Source: Actinomadura violacea (lineage in GTDB: Bacteria; Actinomycetota; Actinomycetes; Streptosporangiales; Streptosporangiaceae). From it: a stretch of DNA of 64,000 nt. Below, in pieces: positions 24,472 through 32,440 of the stretch. Position 1 is the first letter of the stretch; every line of letters begins with the position of its first letter. The notes under the pieces are model-generated. The model did no database searches. It worked only from the letters and a program-made list of their open reading frames with translations, and was not told the DNA's origin. A program made the position numbers and the translations under genes. The DNA lies in the NCBI RefSeq assembly GCF_017573465.1, contig NZ_JAGEPF010000027.1, positions 62,001-126,000 of the forward strand. Reading direction: 5' to 3'.

Positions 24472-25119
24472 GTGGGATCGGGTGGTGCGGGGCCGGGCGC
24501 GGCCGGCGGCTCGCTGCCGCGCGGGCGGCACCACCTGAGCCGCGAGCAGGTCCGGGCGTCGCAGCGGACCCGGCTGCTGGAGGGCATGACGGCGGCGGTC
24601 GGCGAGCGCGGGTACGCCCGCACGACGGTCGCGGACGTGCTGAAACGCGCGCGCGTGTCGCGCGAGACGTTCTACGAGCACTTCGCCGACAAGCAGGAGT
24701 GCTTCATGTCGGCGTACGAGCACGCCGCCGACCGCATCCTCGGCGTCGTCAACGACGCGCTGGCCGCGCGCGACGAGCCGGTGATGGGCCGGCTGGAGCG
24801 CGCGCTCCGCGCCTACCTGCGGGAACTGGCGGCGGACGCGGCGGCGGCGCGCACGTTCCTGCTGGAGATCTACGCGGCCGGGCCCGCCGCCGCCGCGCTG
24901 CGGTACCGGGTGCAGCGCCGCTTCGCCGACGTCGTGGACGGGCTGCTCGCCGAGGACGCGCGGTTCCGCGCGCTGCCCGACCCGGAGTTCGCCTGCCGGA
25001 TGCTCATCGGCGGCATCGCGTCACTGGTCACCGCGCGGGTCGCGCTGGGCGAGCACGCGACGCTCCCCGCGCTGTCCGCGCCGATCCTCGCGCACGTCCG
25101 CACCCTGCTCGGCCACTGA
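24472..25119 (+). CDS. TetR-family regulator
   Basis: A 215-residue protein. The HTH is at residues about 30-75 (GMTAAVGERGYARTTVADVL then RARVSRETFYEHFADKQECF), with a C-terminal ligand domain ending ILAHVRTLLGH. The start is uncertain; GTG 24472 gives the usual length with a Gly/Ala-rich leader of about 15 residues. It is likely the repressor of the divergent MFS pump. It converges with the next gene after 7 bp. Confidence 0.85.
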   Translation: MGSGGAGPGAAGGSLPRGRHHLSREQVRASQRTRLLEGMTAAVGERGYARTTVADVLKRARVSRETFYEHFADKQECFMSAYEHAADRILGVVNDALAARDEPVMGRLERALRAYLRELAADAAAARTFLLEIYAAGPAAAALRYRVQRRFADVVDGLLAEDARFRALPDPEFACRMLIGGIASLVTARVALGEHATLPALSAPILAHVRTLLGH

Positions 25120-25126
25120 CCGGACG

Positions 25127-26392
25127 TCAGAAGAAGGTGCGGATGTAGTCGGTCACCACCGGCGCGTCCGCGTCGGCGTCGTCGACGACCGGGATCATCG
25201 TCCACTTGTCCAGGGCGGTGCAGGGGTGGGACAGGCCCAGGCGGACGATGTCGCCGGGCTCGACCGACGCGCCGCGCAGGAACGCGTGCTGGTCGTTGAG
25301 CGCGGTGATGCGCGCGCCCTCCACCGGCCCGGCGCCCTTGCCGCAGACGAACTGCGGCCGCGGCAGGCCCGAGTCGAACGGGGCGTCGCGGCGCCCCACG
25401 TCCAGCAGCGCGAGCGCGGGCTCCGGCGCGGACACCACGCGGCCCCACGCGTGCATCGCCGGCCGGAACCGCTCGCCGCCCGCCCCGGCGCCGCGGCCGA
25501 ACGGCGTGATGTCCTGGTAGAAGCCGTCGTCGTGCACGAGGTAGGCGCCGGACCGCAGCACCACCTGCGCGTCGAGCCCGCCGAGCACCTCCGCGACCTG
25601 GTCGAAGAACGCGCTGCCGCCCGCCGTGACGACCGGATCGCCCGTCTCGTACTCCAGCCGCCCGTGCAGGTTCGCGAGCCGCCGCAGGTAGGCGTCGACG
25701 GCCTCGATGCTCGCCTCGGACGCGTCGTGCGCGAGCGCGCCCTCATAGCCGCCGATCCCGGCGAGCCGCAGCGACGGCGCCGCCCGGATCGCGGCGGCGA
25801 CGTCCCGCGCGTCGCCGTCGTCGCGCACGCCCGTCCGGCCGTTCGGGCCGCCGAGCTCGACGCACACGTCCACGCGCCGCTGCGCCCGCGCCGCGCGCAG
25901 CGCCTCGTCCATCAGCTCCACGGACCGCACCGAGTCGGCCCAGCAGACGAACGCGAACTCGGGGTCGCCGTCCAGCTCGCCCGCCAGCCAGGCGAGGCCC
26001 GCCGGGTCGAGCGGCGTGCCCGCGAGCAGTACGCGGGCGACGCCGAACGCGCGCGCGACGCGCAGCTGCGGGAACGTCGCGAGCGTGATGCCCCACGCGC
26101 CCGCGTCGAGCTGCCGCCGCCACAGCGCCGGCGCCATAGTGGTCTTACCGTGCGGTGCCAGATGCATGCCCGTGGCGCTCACCCAGTCCGCCATCAACCG
26201 GACGTTGTGGTCGAGCGCGCCCGCGTCGAGGGTGAGCAACGGGGTGCCGAAGTCGTCCAGCGGCAGCCGCTCCTCGCGCGCCCGCGCCACCGTCGTGCCG
26301 TGCGCGGACGCGGGGATCGCCTTGAACCGCCAGTCCAGCGCCTCCCCGTCCAGCGCGTCCACGGCCTTCGCGTCGATCCCCGTCACCGGCAT
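25127..26392 (-). CDS. Fold-type III PLP enzyme, D-serine dehydratase/amino acid deaminase-like
   Basis: A 421-residue alanine-racemase-barrel enzyme. The PLP Lys is at about residue 83 in HLAPHGKTTMAP, and the C-terminal domain has the paired His-Pro-Cys zinc ligands seen in DSD1/D-threonine aldolase relatives (LSHPCTALDKW). The likely reaction is deamination of a D-amino acid or 3-hydroxy amino acid. ATG 26392 is used, but GTG 26386 fits the GGGGAGGG spacing better. It is divergent from an unusually short IclR regulator (139 bp apart). Confidence 0.87.
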   Translation of the reverse strand: MPVTGIDAKAVDALDGEALDWRFKAIPASAHGTTVARAREERLPLDDFGTPLLTLDAGALDHNVRLMADWVSATGMHLAPHGKTTMAPALWRRQLDAGAWGITLATFPQLRVARAFGVARVLLAGTPLDPAGLAWLAGELDGDPEFAFVCWADSVRSVELMDEALRAARAQRRVDVCVELGGPNGRTGVRDDGDARDVAAAIRAAPSLRLAGIGGYEGALAHDASEASIEAVDAYLRRLANLHGRLEYETGDPVVTAGGSAFFDQVAEVLGGLDAQVVLRSGAYLVHDDGFYQDITPFGRGAGAGGERFRPAMHAWGRVVSAPEPALALLDVGRRDAPFDSGLPRPQFVCGKGAGPVEGARITALNDQHAFLRGASVEPGDIVRLGLSHPCTALDKWTMIPVVDDADADAPVVTDYIRTFF

Positions 26393-26531
26393 GCCCTCCC
26401 CTGTCGCCTCCGCCCGCAATGATCCTTCCCCTCCCGCGCGCGGCGACGCCCGCCCCCGCCGGACGGACCGGGCGGTCCCGCGCCGCGGGTACGCTGCGCT
26501 CCGGCATCGGCCGCCGGGAGGAGGGCACCCG

Positions 26532-27065
26532 ATGAGCCAGAGCCTCGGGCGCGGGCTGAGCATGCTGATCGAGCTCGCCGACCGCCCGCACAGCCTGGAC
26601 GAGCTGGCCGGCAAGCTCGGCGTCCACAAGACGACCGTGCTGCGGCTGCTGCGCACGCTGGAGGCCGAGCGGTTCGTGCGCCGCGACGAGAACCACCGCT
26701 ACCACCTCGGCGCGCGGCTCGGCGCGCTCGCCGACACCCGCGGACACCGCGACGTCCGCGACGTCGCGGCGCCGCACCTGGCGCGGCTGAACGAGACCGC
26801 CGGGGCCGGCGCGCGCCTGGTCACCGGCCCGCCCGCGCTGCTCGACAACCTGGACCGCGCCGGCGCGCCCGCCCGCTTCGCCGCCGCGCCGGTCCGCGAC
26901 GCGACGGGACGCGTGGTCGCGGCGGTGACCGCCCCGGACCCGGGCGGCGACCTCACCGGGCTGCGCGCGACCGCGGACGCCATCTCCGCCGACCACGCCC
27001 GTCCCGCCGACCGCGCCCGTCCCGGCGGTGCGGACCGTTCCGGCGCTCCGGACCGTCCCGTGTGA
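26532..27065 (+). CDS. Short IclR-like regulator with internally deleted effector domain
   Basis: A 177-residue protein against about 250 for the family. The winged-helix domain is complete (residues about 1-70: HSLDELAGKLGVHKTTVLRLLRTLEAE). The middle of the effector-binding domain is missing: after HLARLNETAGAGARLV the sequence jumps to a late IclR block, RFAAAPVRDATGRVVAAVTA. The tail is Arg/Pro/Asp-rich and overlaps the end of the convergent FetB gene by 113 bp. The ATG has GGGAGGAGGG upstream. It likely controls the divergent PLP enzyme, though its ligand sensing may be lost. Confidence 0.75.
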   Translation: MSQSLGRGLSMLIELADRPHSLDELAGKLGVHKTTVLRLLRTLEAERFVRRDENHRYHLGARLGALADTRGHRDVRDVAAPHLARLNETAGAGARLVTGPPALLDNLDRAGAPARFAAAPVRDATGRVVAAVTAPDPGGDLTGLRATADAISADHARPADRARPGGADRSGAPDRPV

Positions 27066-27798
27066 GGACGCCCGCCGCGACCAGCTCCAGCGTGATGAGC
27101 ACCGCGACGACCTCGATGGCGAGCAGCCCGATCAGCACGAGCAGCTGCGTCGCGCCCGCCTGCACCGGGTCGGCGCCGCCGAGCAGCACGCCGACGAACG
27201 CGCCGGGCAGCGTGACGAGCCCGACCGTCCGGGTCTGGTCGAGGACGGGGAACAGCGCGAGCGCGGCGGCCGGGCGGCACACCTCCATCGCCGCGTCGCG
27301 CGGCAGCAGGCCGAGCGCGAGGCCGCCCTCGTACTCGCCGCGCCGCGCGGCCAGCTCGTCCAGCGCGCGCCGCCCGGTGAGGCCCGTCGCCGACATCGCG
27401 CCGCCGATGAAGATGCCGGCGATCGGCAGCACCGACACGGTCCGCAGCGGGACGAGCCGCGACGCGAGCAGCAGCGCGAGGACCGGGCCGACGCCCGCGG
27501 CGATCGGCAGCGCCGTCGCCCACGCGCCCGCGCGCAGCCCGCCGGTGATGCGGCGGCCCGCCGTCACCACCGCGATGACCACCATGCCCGCGACGAACGC
27601 CGCCGTGTACCCGGCGTCGCGCAGCACCGCGGCGATGAGCGCCGACACCGCCGCGAGCTGCACGGTCGCGCGCACGGCGACGACCACCAGGTCCCGCCCG
27701 AGGCCGAGCCGGCCGAGCCGCGCGAGCGCCGCCGCGAACACCGCGAGCGCGCCCAGCACGATCGCCAGGAGTGGTCCGACCGCGGGCCCCGCGCTCAT
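26953..27798 (-). CDS. FetB/YbbM-type ABC transporter permease (UPF0014), lone
   Basis: A 281-residue membrane protein with about seven helices. The family landmarks are VRATVQLAAVSALIAAV, LPIAGIFIGGAMSATGLTGRRAL and TLPGAFVGVLLGGADPVQAG. FetB normally pairs with the ATPase FetA to export iron under oxidative stress, but no ATPase is encoded next to it here. The last ~35 residues are an Arg/Gly-rich repeat (RRDGRGRRDGRGRRR) absent from typical members, encoded opposite the IclR tail. ATG 27798 chosen; GTG 27804 is possible. Confidence 0.85.
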   Translation of the reverse strand: MSAGPAVGPLLAIVLGALAVFAAALARLGRLGLGRDLVVVAVRATVQLAAVSALIAAVLRDAGYTAAFVAGMVVIAVVTAGRRITGGLRAGAWATALPIAAGVGPVLALLLASRLVPLRTVSVLPIAGIFIGGAMSATGLTGRRALDELAARRGEYEGGLALGLLPRDAAMEVCRPAAALALFPVLDQTRTVGLVTLPGAFVGVLLGGADPVQAGATQLLVLIGLLAIEVVAVLITLELVAAGVLTRDGPERRNGPHRRDGRGRRDGRGRRRWRPRSRAAR

Positions 27799-27896
27799 CC
27801 CCACCCCCCGGACCAAACGATCTTCTGTGACCGATCTTCCCCTTTGAGTCGATTGTGATCCGCAAGGCCGCTCAAGGGAGCGAAAAGCCCGATAGC

Positions 27897-28754
27897 GTGG
27901 GACTTGTGGAGGACGAGGAGGCAGGCGGGACGTCCCGCCGCAGAGCGCTCTGGCTGATGGGGGCCGCCGCCGTCGGCCTCACCGCGATCGGTGCCGACGA
28001 GGCGCATCCGTCCCATGTGTCGAACGCGGCGGCCAAGCCGTCGGTGCCGACGCCGCGCGCCCGTCCCGTCATCCATCCCAAGCCCTCGCCGACGCCGACG
28101 CCCACCCCGACGCCGCGCCCCGCGAGCTGGACGCAGGCGCGGCTGACCGCGCTGGAGACCCCCGTCCGGGAGCTGACGCAGCTGTCCCCGGCGCCGCCGC
28201 CGAAGACGATCGCGCTCACCATCGACGACGGCCCGCACCCGGTCTACACCCCGAAGATGCTGGACCTGCTCGCCGAGCACGAGATCCACGCGACCTTCTT
28301 CATGATCGGCGAGCAGGTGAAGGAGTGGCCGAAGCTGGTGCGCCGGGTCGCCGCCGCCGGCCACCAGATCTGCAACCACACCGAGACGCACCCCATCACC
28401 ATCGCGGGCCTGCCGAGGAAGCGGGTCAAGAAGGAGATGATGCAGGCGCGCGACCGGATCGCCGACACCACCGGCATCGAGCCGCAGTTCTTCCGCTCCC
28501 CGGGCGGCGCCTGGTCGAAGACGATCCTGGAGCTCGTCGCCGAGCACAACATGCTGCCGATCGACTGGGCCGTCGACCCGCGCGACTGGTCGCGGCCGGG
28601 CGTCGGGCACATCCGCCGGACGATGCTGGCGGGCAAGGCGGGCAACATCATGCTGTGCCACGACGGCGGCGGCGACCGCTCGGAGACCATCGCGGCGCTG
28701 CGCAAGGTCATCCCGAAGATGAAGAAGCGCGGCCTCACCTTCGTCGCGCTCTAG
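27897..28754 (+). CDS. Exported polysaccharide deacetylase (NodB domain)
   Basis: About 285 residues. The N-terminus SRRRALWLMGAAAVGL resembles a twin-arginine or Sec signal, followed by a Pro/Thr repeat linker (PTPTPTPTPRP). The NodB catalytic domain has the Asp motif TIDDGPHP, metal histidines HTETHP, the RSPGG motif, DWAVDPRDW and the last motif MLCHDGGG, all intact. It should deacetylate peptidoglycan or another N-acetylated glycan outside the cell. The start is uncertain (GTG 27855, 27897 or 27906). It converges with mca with a 4-nt gap. Confidence 0.88.
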   Translation: MGLVEDEEAGGTSRRRALWLMGAAAVGLTAIGADEAHPSHVSNAAAKPSVPTPRARPVIHPKPSPTPTPTPTPRPASWTQARLTALETPVRELTQLSPAPPPKTIALTIDDGPHPVYTPKMLDLLAEHEIHATFFMIGEQVKEWPKLVRRVAAAGHQICNHTETHPITIAGLPRKRVKKEMMQARDRIADTTGIEPQFFRSPGGAWSKTILELVAEHNMLPIDWAVDPRDWSRPGVGHIRRTMLAGKAGNIMLCHDGGGDRSETIAALRKVIPKMKKRGLTFVAL

Positions 28755-28758
28755 CCCC

Positions 28759-29634
28759 CTAAGGACGGAGGCCGGCGAACAGGTCGTCCTCCGGCAGCGG
28801 CGCCTCGACGTGCGCGCGGGCGAGCCGGTAGTCCTCGGTGGGCCACACCTCCCGTTCGACGTCGCGCGGGTGCAGCATGAACCCGGCGTCCGGGTCCACC
28901 TGCGTGGCGTGCGCGAGGAGCGCCGCGTCCCGTACCGCGAAGTACTCCGCGCACGGGACCCGCGTCGTGATGTCCAGGTTCGCGGCGCCCTCCGGCCATT
29001 CCGCGAGGACCGGGCCCATCGGCGACTCCATGCCGCGCGCGAGGATGCCGTCGTGCAGCGCCTGGAACCAGTTCCGTGAGAACGCGCCCTGGTAGTACAG
29101 CTTCGCGGGCCGCCACGGCTCGCCCGTCCCTGGGTAGCGCGCCGGATCCGCGGCTGCGTCGAACGCCTCCGCCGCGACCTGGTGCGTCTTGATGTGGTCC
29201 GGGTGCGGGTAGCCGCCGGTCTCGTCGTAGGTCACCACGACGTGCGGGCGGAACTCGCGAACCAGCGCGACCAGCGGACGGGCCGCGTCCGCGAGCGGCT
29301 CCAGCGCGAAGCAGCCCGCCGGCAGGTCCTCGCCGTCGCCCGGCAGCCCGGAGTCGGTGAAGCCGAGGAACCGCTGCCGGACGCCGAGGATCCGCCGCGC
29401 CGCCTCCATCTCCCGGCGCCGGACCGCCGGCAGGTCCGCGCGGACCTCGGGCCGGTCCAGCGCCGGGTTCAGGACGCTGCCGCGCTCCCCGCCCGTGCAG
29501 GTCGCGACCAGGACGTCCGCGCCCTCCGCCGCGTACTTGGCGAGCGTCGCGGCGCCCTTGCTCGACTCGTCGTCCGGGTGCGCGTGCACGCTCAGCAGCC
29601 GCGGACGCTCTCCACGGGTGATGCGCAGGTTCAC
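28759..29634 (-). CDS. mca: Mycothiol S-conjugate amidase
   Basis: A 291-residue PIG-L/LmbE-fold zinc hydrolase. The zinc motif is HAHPDDE (residues about 17-23), followed by GGERGSVLNPA and the third-ligand block YDETGGYPHPDHIKTHQ, all characteristic of Mca rather than MshB. It cleaves mycothiol-electrophile conjugates to a mercapturic acid plus glucosaminyl-inositol. The GTG start at 29634 overlaps the stop of the upstream MFS gene (GTGA), so pump and amidase are co-translated. This marks the host as a mycothiol-using actinobacterium. Confidence 0.93.
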   Translation of the reverse strand: MNLRITRGERPRLLSVHAHPDDESSKGAATLAKYAAEGADVLVATCTGGERGSVLNPALDRPEVRADLPAVRRREMEAARRILGVRQRFLGFTDSGLPGDGEDLPAGCFALEPLADAARPLVALVREFRPHVVVTYDETGGYPHPDHIKTHQVAAEAFDAAADPARYPGTGEPWRPAKLYYQGAFSRNWFQALHDGILARGMESPMGPVLAEWPEGAANLDITTRVPCAEYFAVRDAALLAHATQVDPDAGFMLHPRDVEREVWPTEDYRLARAHVEAPLPEDDLFAGLRP

Positions 29635-31067
29635 GCGGCTTCCTTTCCGGGCTTGCGGGACGGGTAGAACAGCGCGGGCACCAGGGTCACCGCGGAGAGG
29701 CCGACCGCCCACCAGAACGTCGCGCCGAACGCGGCGGCCGGTGCGTGGTGGCCGAGCGACCGTTGCAGCACGACGGCGAGGACGGCGGTGCCGAGCGAGC
29801 CGCCGACCCGGTTGAGGGTGTTGACGGCGCCGGCCGCGCGGGCCGTCTCGTCCGGGCGGACGGCGGCGTAGACGGTCGCCATGCCGGGCGCCATCACCAC
29901 GCCGAGCCCGGCGCCGCGCACCACCAGCGACAGCGTCAGCAGCCAGCCCGCGGGATGCGCGCCGAGCCGCGTGAACGCGACCGTCCCGGCGAGGGTGAGC
30001 AGGATGCCGGTGAGGATGATCGGGCGCGGCGCCATCCGGTCGGTCAGCCGCGAGGCGTAGAACGTCGCGACGGCCGTGCCGAGGGCCTGCGGGGCGAGCA
30101 GCAGCCCGGCCTCCAGCGCGGACGCGTGCTCGACCTGCTGGTAGTAGAGCGGCAGCAGGAGCATCGAGCTGTAGAGCGCGGCGCCCTGCAGGAACGAGTT
30201 GGCCGTCGCGACCGCGAAGCCCCGCCGGGCGAACAGCCCGAGGTCGATGAGCGCGGCGCCGCGCCGCCGCAGCGCGTGCGCCCCGTACCCGGCGAGCAGG
30301 ACGGCCCCCGCGGCGAGCGAGGCGACGACGCGCGGCGCGCCGAACCCGCCCGCGCCGCCGGCCTCGGAGAACCCGTAGACGACGGCCGCGAGCCCGGGCG
30401 ACAGCAGCGCGAGGCCGCGGACGTCCAGCCGCCGGGCCGCGCCGCCGGCGCCCGCGAACGCCGGCACGAACCGGGCCGCGAGCACCAGCGTGACCAGCCC
30501 GAGCGGGACGTTCACCAGGAACATCCAGCGCCAGTCGAGCCGCTCGATGATCAGCCCGCCGAGCAGCGGCCCGAGCACGGGCGCGAACGTCAGCGGCAGC
30601 ACGGTGACGCCGAAGACCCGGCCGAGCCGTCCGGGCCCGGCGGCCCGCACGACGATCGACTGGCCGATCGGCTGGATCAGCCCGCCGCCGATGCCCTGCA
30701 GCACCCGGAACGCGATCAGGCTCCCGGCCGACCAGGAGAGCCCGCACAGCGCGGACCCGGCGGTGAACAGCGCGACGGACGTCATCCACATCGTCCGGGC
30801 GCCGAACCGGTCGCTCGCCCAGCCGGCGAGCGGCATCACCATCGAGATCGCCAGCAGGTACCCGGCGGACACCCACTGGAGGGTCGCGATCGGGGCGCCG
30901 AAGTCGCGGGCGACCGCGTCCAGCCCGACGCTCACGATCGTCGTGTCGAGCAGGGCGAGGATCGGCCCGAGGACCAGCACGAACGAGGTCCTGAGCAGGG
31001 CCGGGTCGAGCCGCTCCGGGGCCGCGGACGCGGCGGGCGCGGCGGGTGCGCGAGAGGGCGCGGTCAT
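29631..31067 (-). CDS. MFS transporter (DHA2 type) coupled to mca
   Basis: A 478-residue, ~14-helix exporter. The landmarks are LLDTTIVSVGLDAVARDFG, GIGGGLIQPIGQS and the motif-C-like LTFAPVLGPLLGG, followed by WRWMFLVNVPLG. ATG 31067 follows TTGGAGGTG. Its last codon overlaps the mca start by 4 nt. Because Mca releases mercapturic acids that must leave the cell, this pump is a candidate mercapturate or electrophile exporter. The substrate is inferred only from the coupling. Confidence 0.9.
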   Translation of the reverse strand: MTAPSRAPAAPAASAAPERLDPALLRTSFVLVLGPILALLDTTIVSVGLDAVARDFGAPIATLQWVSAGYLLAISMVMPLAGWASDRFGARTMWMTSVALFTAGSALCGLSWSAGSLIAFRVLQGIGGGLIQPIGQSIVVRAAGPGRLGRVFGVTVLPLTFAPVLGPLLGGLIIERLDWRWMFLVNVPLGLVTLVLAARFVPAFAGAGGAARRLDVRGLALLSPGLAAVVYGFSEAGGAGGFGAPRVVASLAAGAVLLAGYGAHALRRRGAALIDLGLFARRGFAVATANSFLQGAALYSSMLLLPLYYQQVEHASALEAGLLLAPQALGTAVATFYASRLTDRMAPRPIILTGILLTLAGTVAFTRLGAHPAGWLLTLSLVVRGAGLGVVMAPGMATVYAAVRPDETARAAGAVNTLNRVGGSLGTAVLAVVLQRSLGHHAPAAAFGATFWWAVGLSAVTLVPALFYPSRKPGKEAA

Positions 31068-31080
31068 GGACACCTCCAAG

Positions 31081-31127
31081 TAAGTGGTACGAGCACAAAC
31101 TTAGGTTCAGTCCACACACTTGGTCAA
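31081..31127 (-). promoter_or_regulatory. Promoter of the MFS-mca operon
   Basis: On the minus strand TTGACC (31127-31122) and TAAGTT (31103-31098) are separated by 18 bp, a good sigma-70-type pair. TAAGT/ACTTA half-sites (31081-31085 and 31099-31103) overlap the -10, a possible operator. The spacing to ATG 31067 leaves a leader of about 25 nt. Confidence 0.6.
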
Positions 31128-31248
31128 GGCTATTTTTAGACTCGACCCATCTTTCGAATGCGGATGGCAGAAGGCGGTCATCCGATGGCGGCCGCCGACC
31201 CGGGCCCTTACGATCGCGATGATCTCTGTCGAGCCAGAGGGGTCCCCC

Positions 31249-32421
31249 GTGCACGGCCCTCCGCCCTCCCCGTTCCCCGCGCCCTACGGCGGCCCGTACC
31301 GAGGTCCCGTGCCGCCGCCGCTGTACGAGCCGGCCGGGCCGGTCAGCGAGGCGGCGTCCCGCGTCCGGCGGCTGCTGGCCTGGTCGATCGACGCCGGGAT
31401 CCTGGCCGGCGTGGCCGTGCTGCTCGCCGGCATGACCTGGGGACGGCTGCAGTCCTACGTCGCCGACGACCTGCCGCGCAGAGCGTGGTCGGCGGGGCTC
31501 GAACTCCTGGTGTCCGGCGGGAGCGTGGAGAAGGCCGCCGGCGAGTTCGGCGCGGGGGTGTGGGGCACCTTCGTCACCACCATCGAGCAGGCCCTGCTGC
31601 TGCTCGTGCTCGCGGAACTGCTCCACCAGTTCGTCGGGCTGGCCTGGACCGGCCGGACGGCCGGGAAGGCCGCGATGGACCTGCGCGTCCGGCACGCCTC
31701 CGCCGACGCGGGCCCGGGCAAGGGACGCGCGATGCGCCGGGCGCTGCTCACGACCGCGTCCGGGACCGGCCTCTACGCGCTCGCCTGGGTGCTCCTCCTG
31801 GAGGGCCTGTTCTTCTTCGCCGTCCTGCTGTGGGCGCTCGCGATCCTCGCCTTCCTGGCGAACAGCCTGCCCGCGCTCGCCGGCCCGCGGCGCCGCACGC
31901 TCGCCGATCTCATGGCCGGCACGGTCGTGATGCGGGCGGGCGCCTACCGGGCCGCCGTGGCGGCCGCGCGGCACGGCGCCGTCGTCGCCTGGGACGGCGC
32001 CCAGGCCGCGGGCCAGGTGATGGGGCAGGCCGCCCGCGACAACGCCGCGCGGCTCGCCCAGCACGAGCGCGTCCAGCAGGCGATCGAGTCCGAGCGGGCG
32101 GAGCGGCTGCGGGAGCTCGGCCGGCAGTCCGCCGGGAAGCTGCGCGAGGCCGCGGCGAGCGAACGCGCGCAGCAGGTCCAGGACGCGGGCAAGCGCCTCG
32201 GCGGCCGCGTCCGGGACGCCTACCGGGAGCGCAGGGCGGGCAGGGCCGTCGAGCAACCGGCCCGGCCCGCCCTGCCGCCGCCTCCACCGGCCCTGCCGTA
32301 TCCGCCGGTGGCCCCGCCACAGCAGCGGATGGCCCCGCCACAGGAGCAGCCCCCGTACGGCCTCCAGGCGCCGGACGAGGCGTACCGGCAGCCGTACGAG
32401 CAGCAGCCGCCACCCGGCTAG
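31249..32421 (+). CDS. RDD-family membrane protein with coiled-coil and Pro/Gln-rich tail
   Basis: About 390 residues. Following a Pro-rich N-terminus, the RDD domain (residues about 35-225) has SRVRRLLAWSIDAGIL in its first helix, then FVGLAWTGRTAGKAAMDLRVRH and RRTLADLMAGTVV. The rest is unusual: a 110-residue charged helical region (AQHERVQQAIESERAERLREL) and a Pro/Gln/Tyr-rich end. GTG 31249 has AGAGGGG upstream; ATG 31219 is an alternative. RDD proteins are membrane proteins of mostly unknown role. It is divergent from the MFS-mca operon. Confidence 0.85.
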   Translation: MHGPPPSPFPAPYGGPYRGPVPPPLYEPAGPVSEAASRVRRLLAWSIDAGILAGVAVLLAGMTWGRLQSYVADDLPRRAWSAGLELLVSGGSVEKAAGEFGAGVWGTFVTTIEQALLLLVLAELLHQFVGLAWTGRTAGKAAMDLRVRHASADAGPGKGRAMRRALLTTASGTGLYALAWVLLLEGLFFFAVLLWALAILAFLANSLPALAGPRRRTLADLMAGTVVMRAGAYRAAVAAARHGAVVAWDGAQAAGQVMGQAARDNAARLAQHERVQQAIESERAERLRELGRQSAGKLREAAASERAQQVQDAGKRLGGRVRDAYRERRAGRAVEQPARPALPPPPPALPYPPVAPPQQRMAPPQEQPPYGLQAPDEAYRQPYEQQPPPG

Positions 32422-32435
32422 GGCGGCGGCTGCTG
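32401..32435. terminator. Hairpin spanning the RDD-gene stop codon
   Basis: An 11-bp perfect stem (CAGCAGCCGCC 32401-32411, GGCGGCTGCTG 32425-32435) with the stop codon in the loop, between the convergent RDD and MMPL genes. Likely a bidirectional terminator without a U-run. Confidence 0.55.
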
Positions 32436-32440
32436 GCCCG

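Noticed and set aside
28080..28130. CCGACGCC-type repeat in the deacetylase as a microsatellite or CRISPR
   Set aside because: It encodes the Pro/Thr linker of a signal-bearing enzyme and has no spacer structure.
29640..32256. Long minus-strand frame continuing upstream of mca
   Set aside because: It lies over the MFS and RDD genes in a wrong frame; mca begins at GTG 29634.
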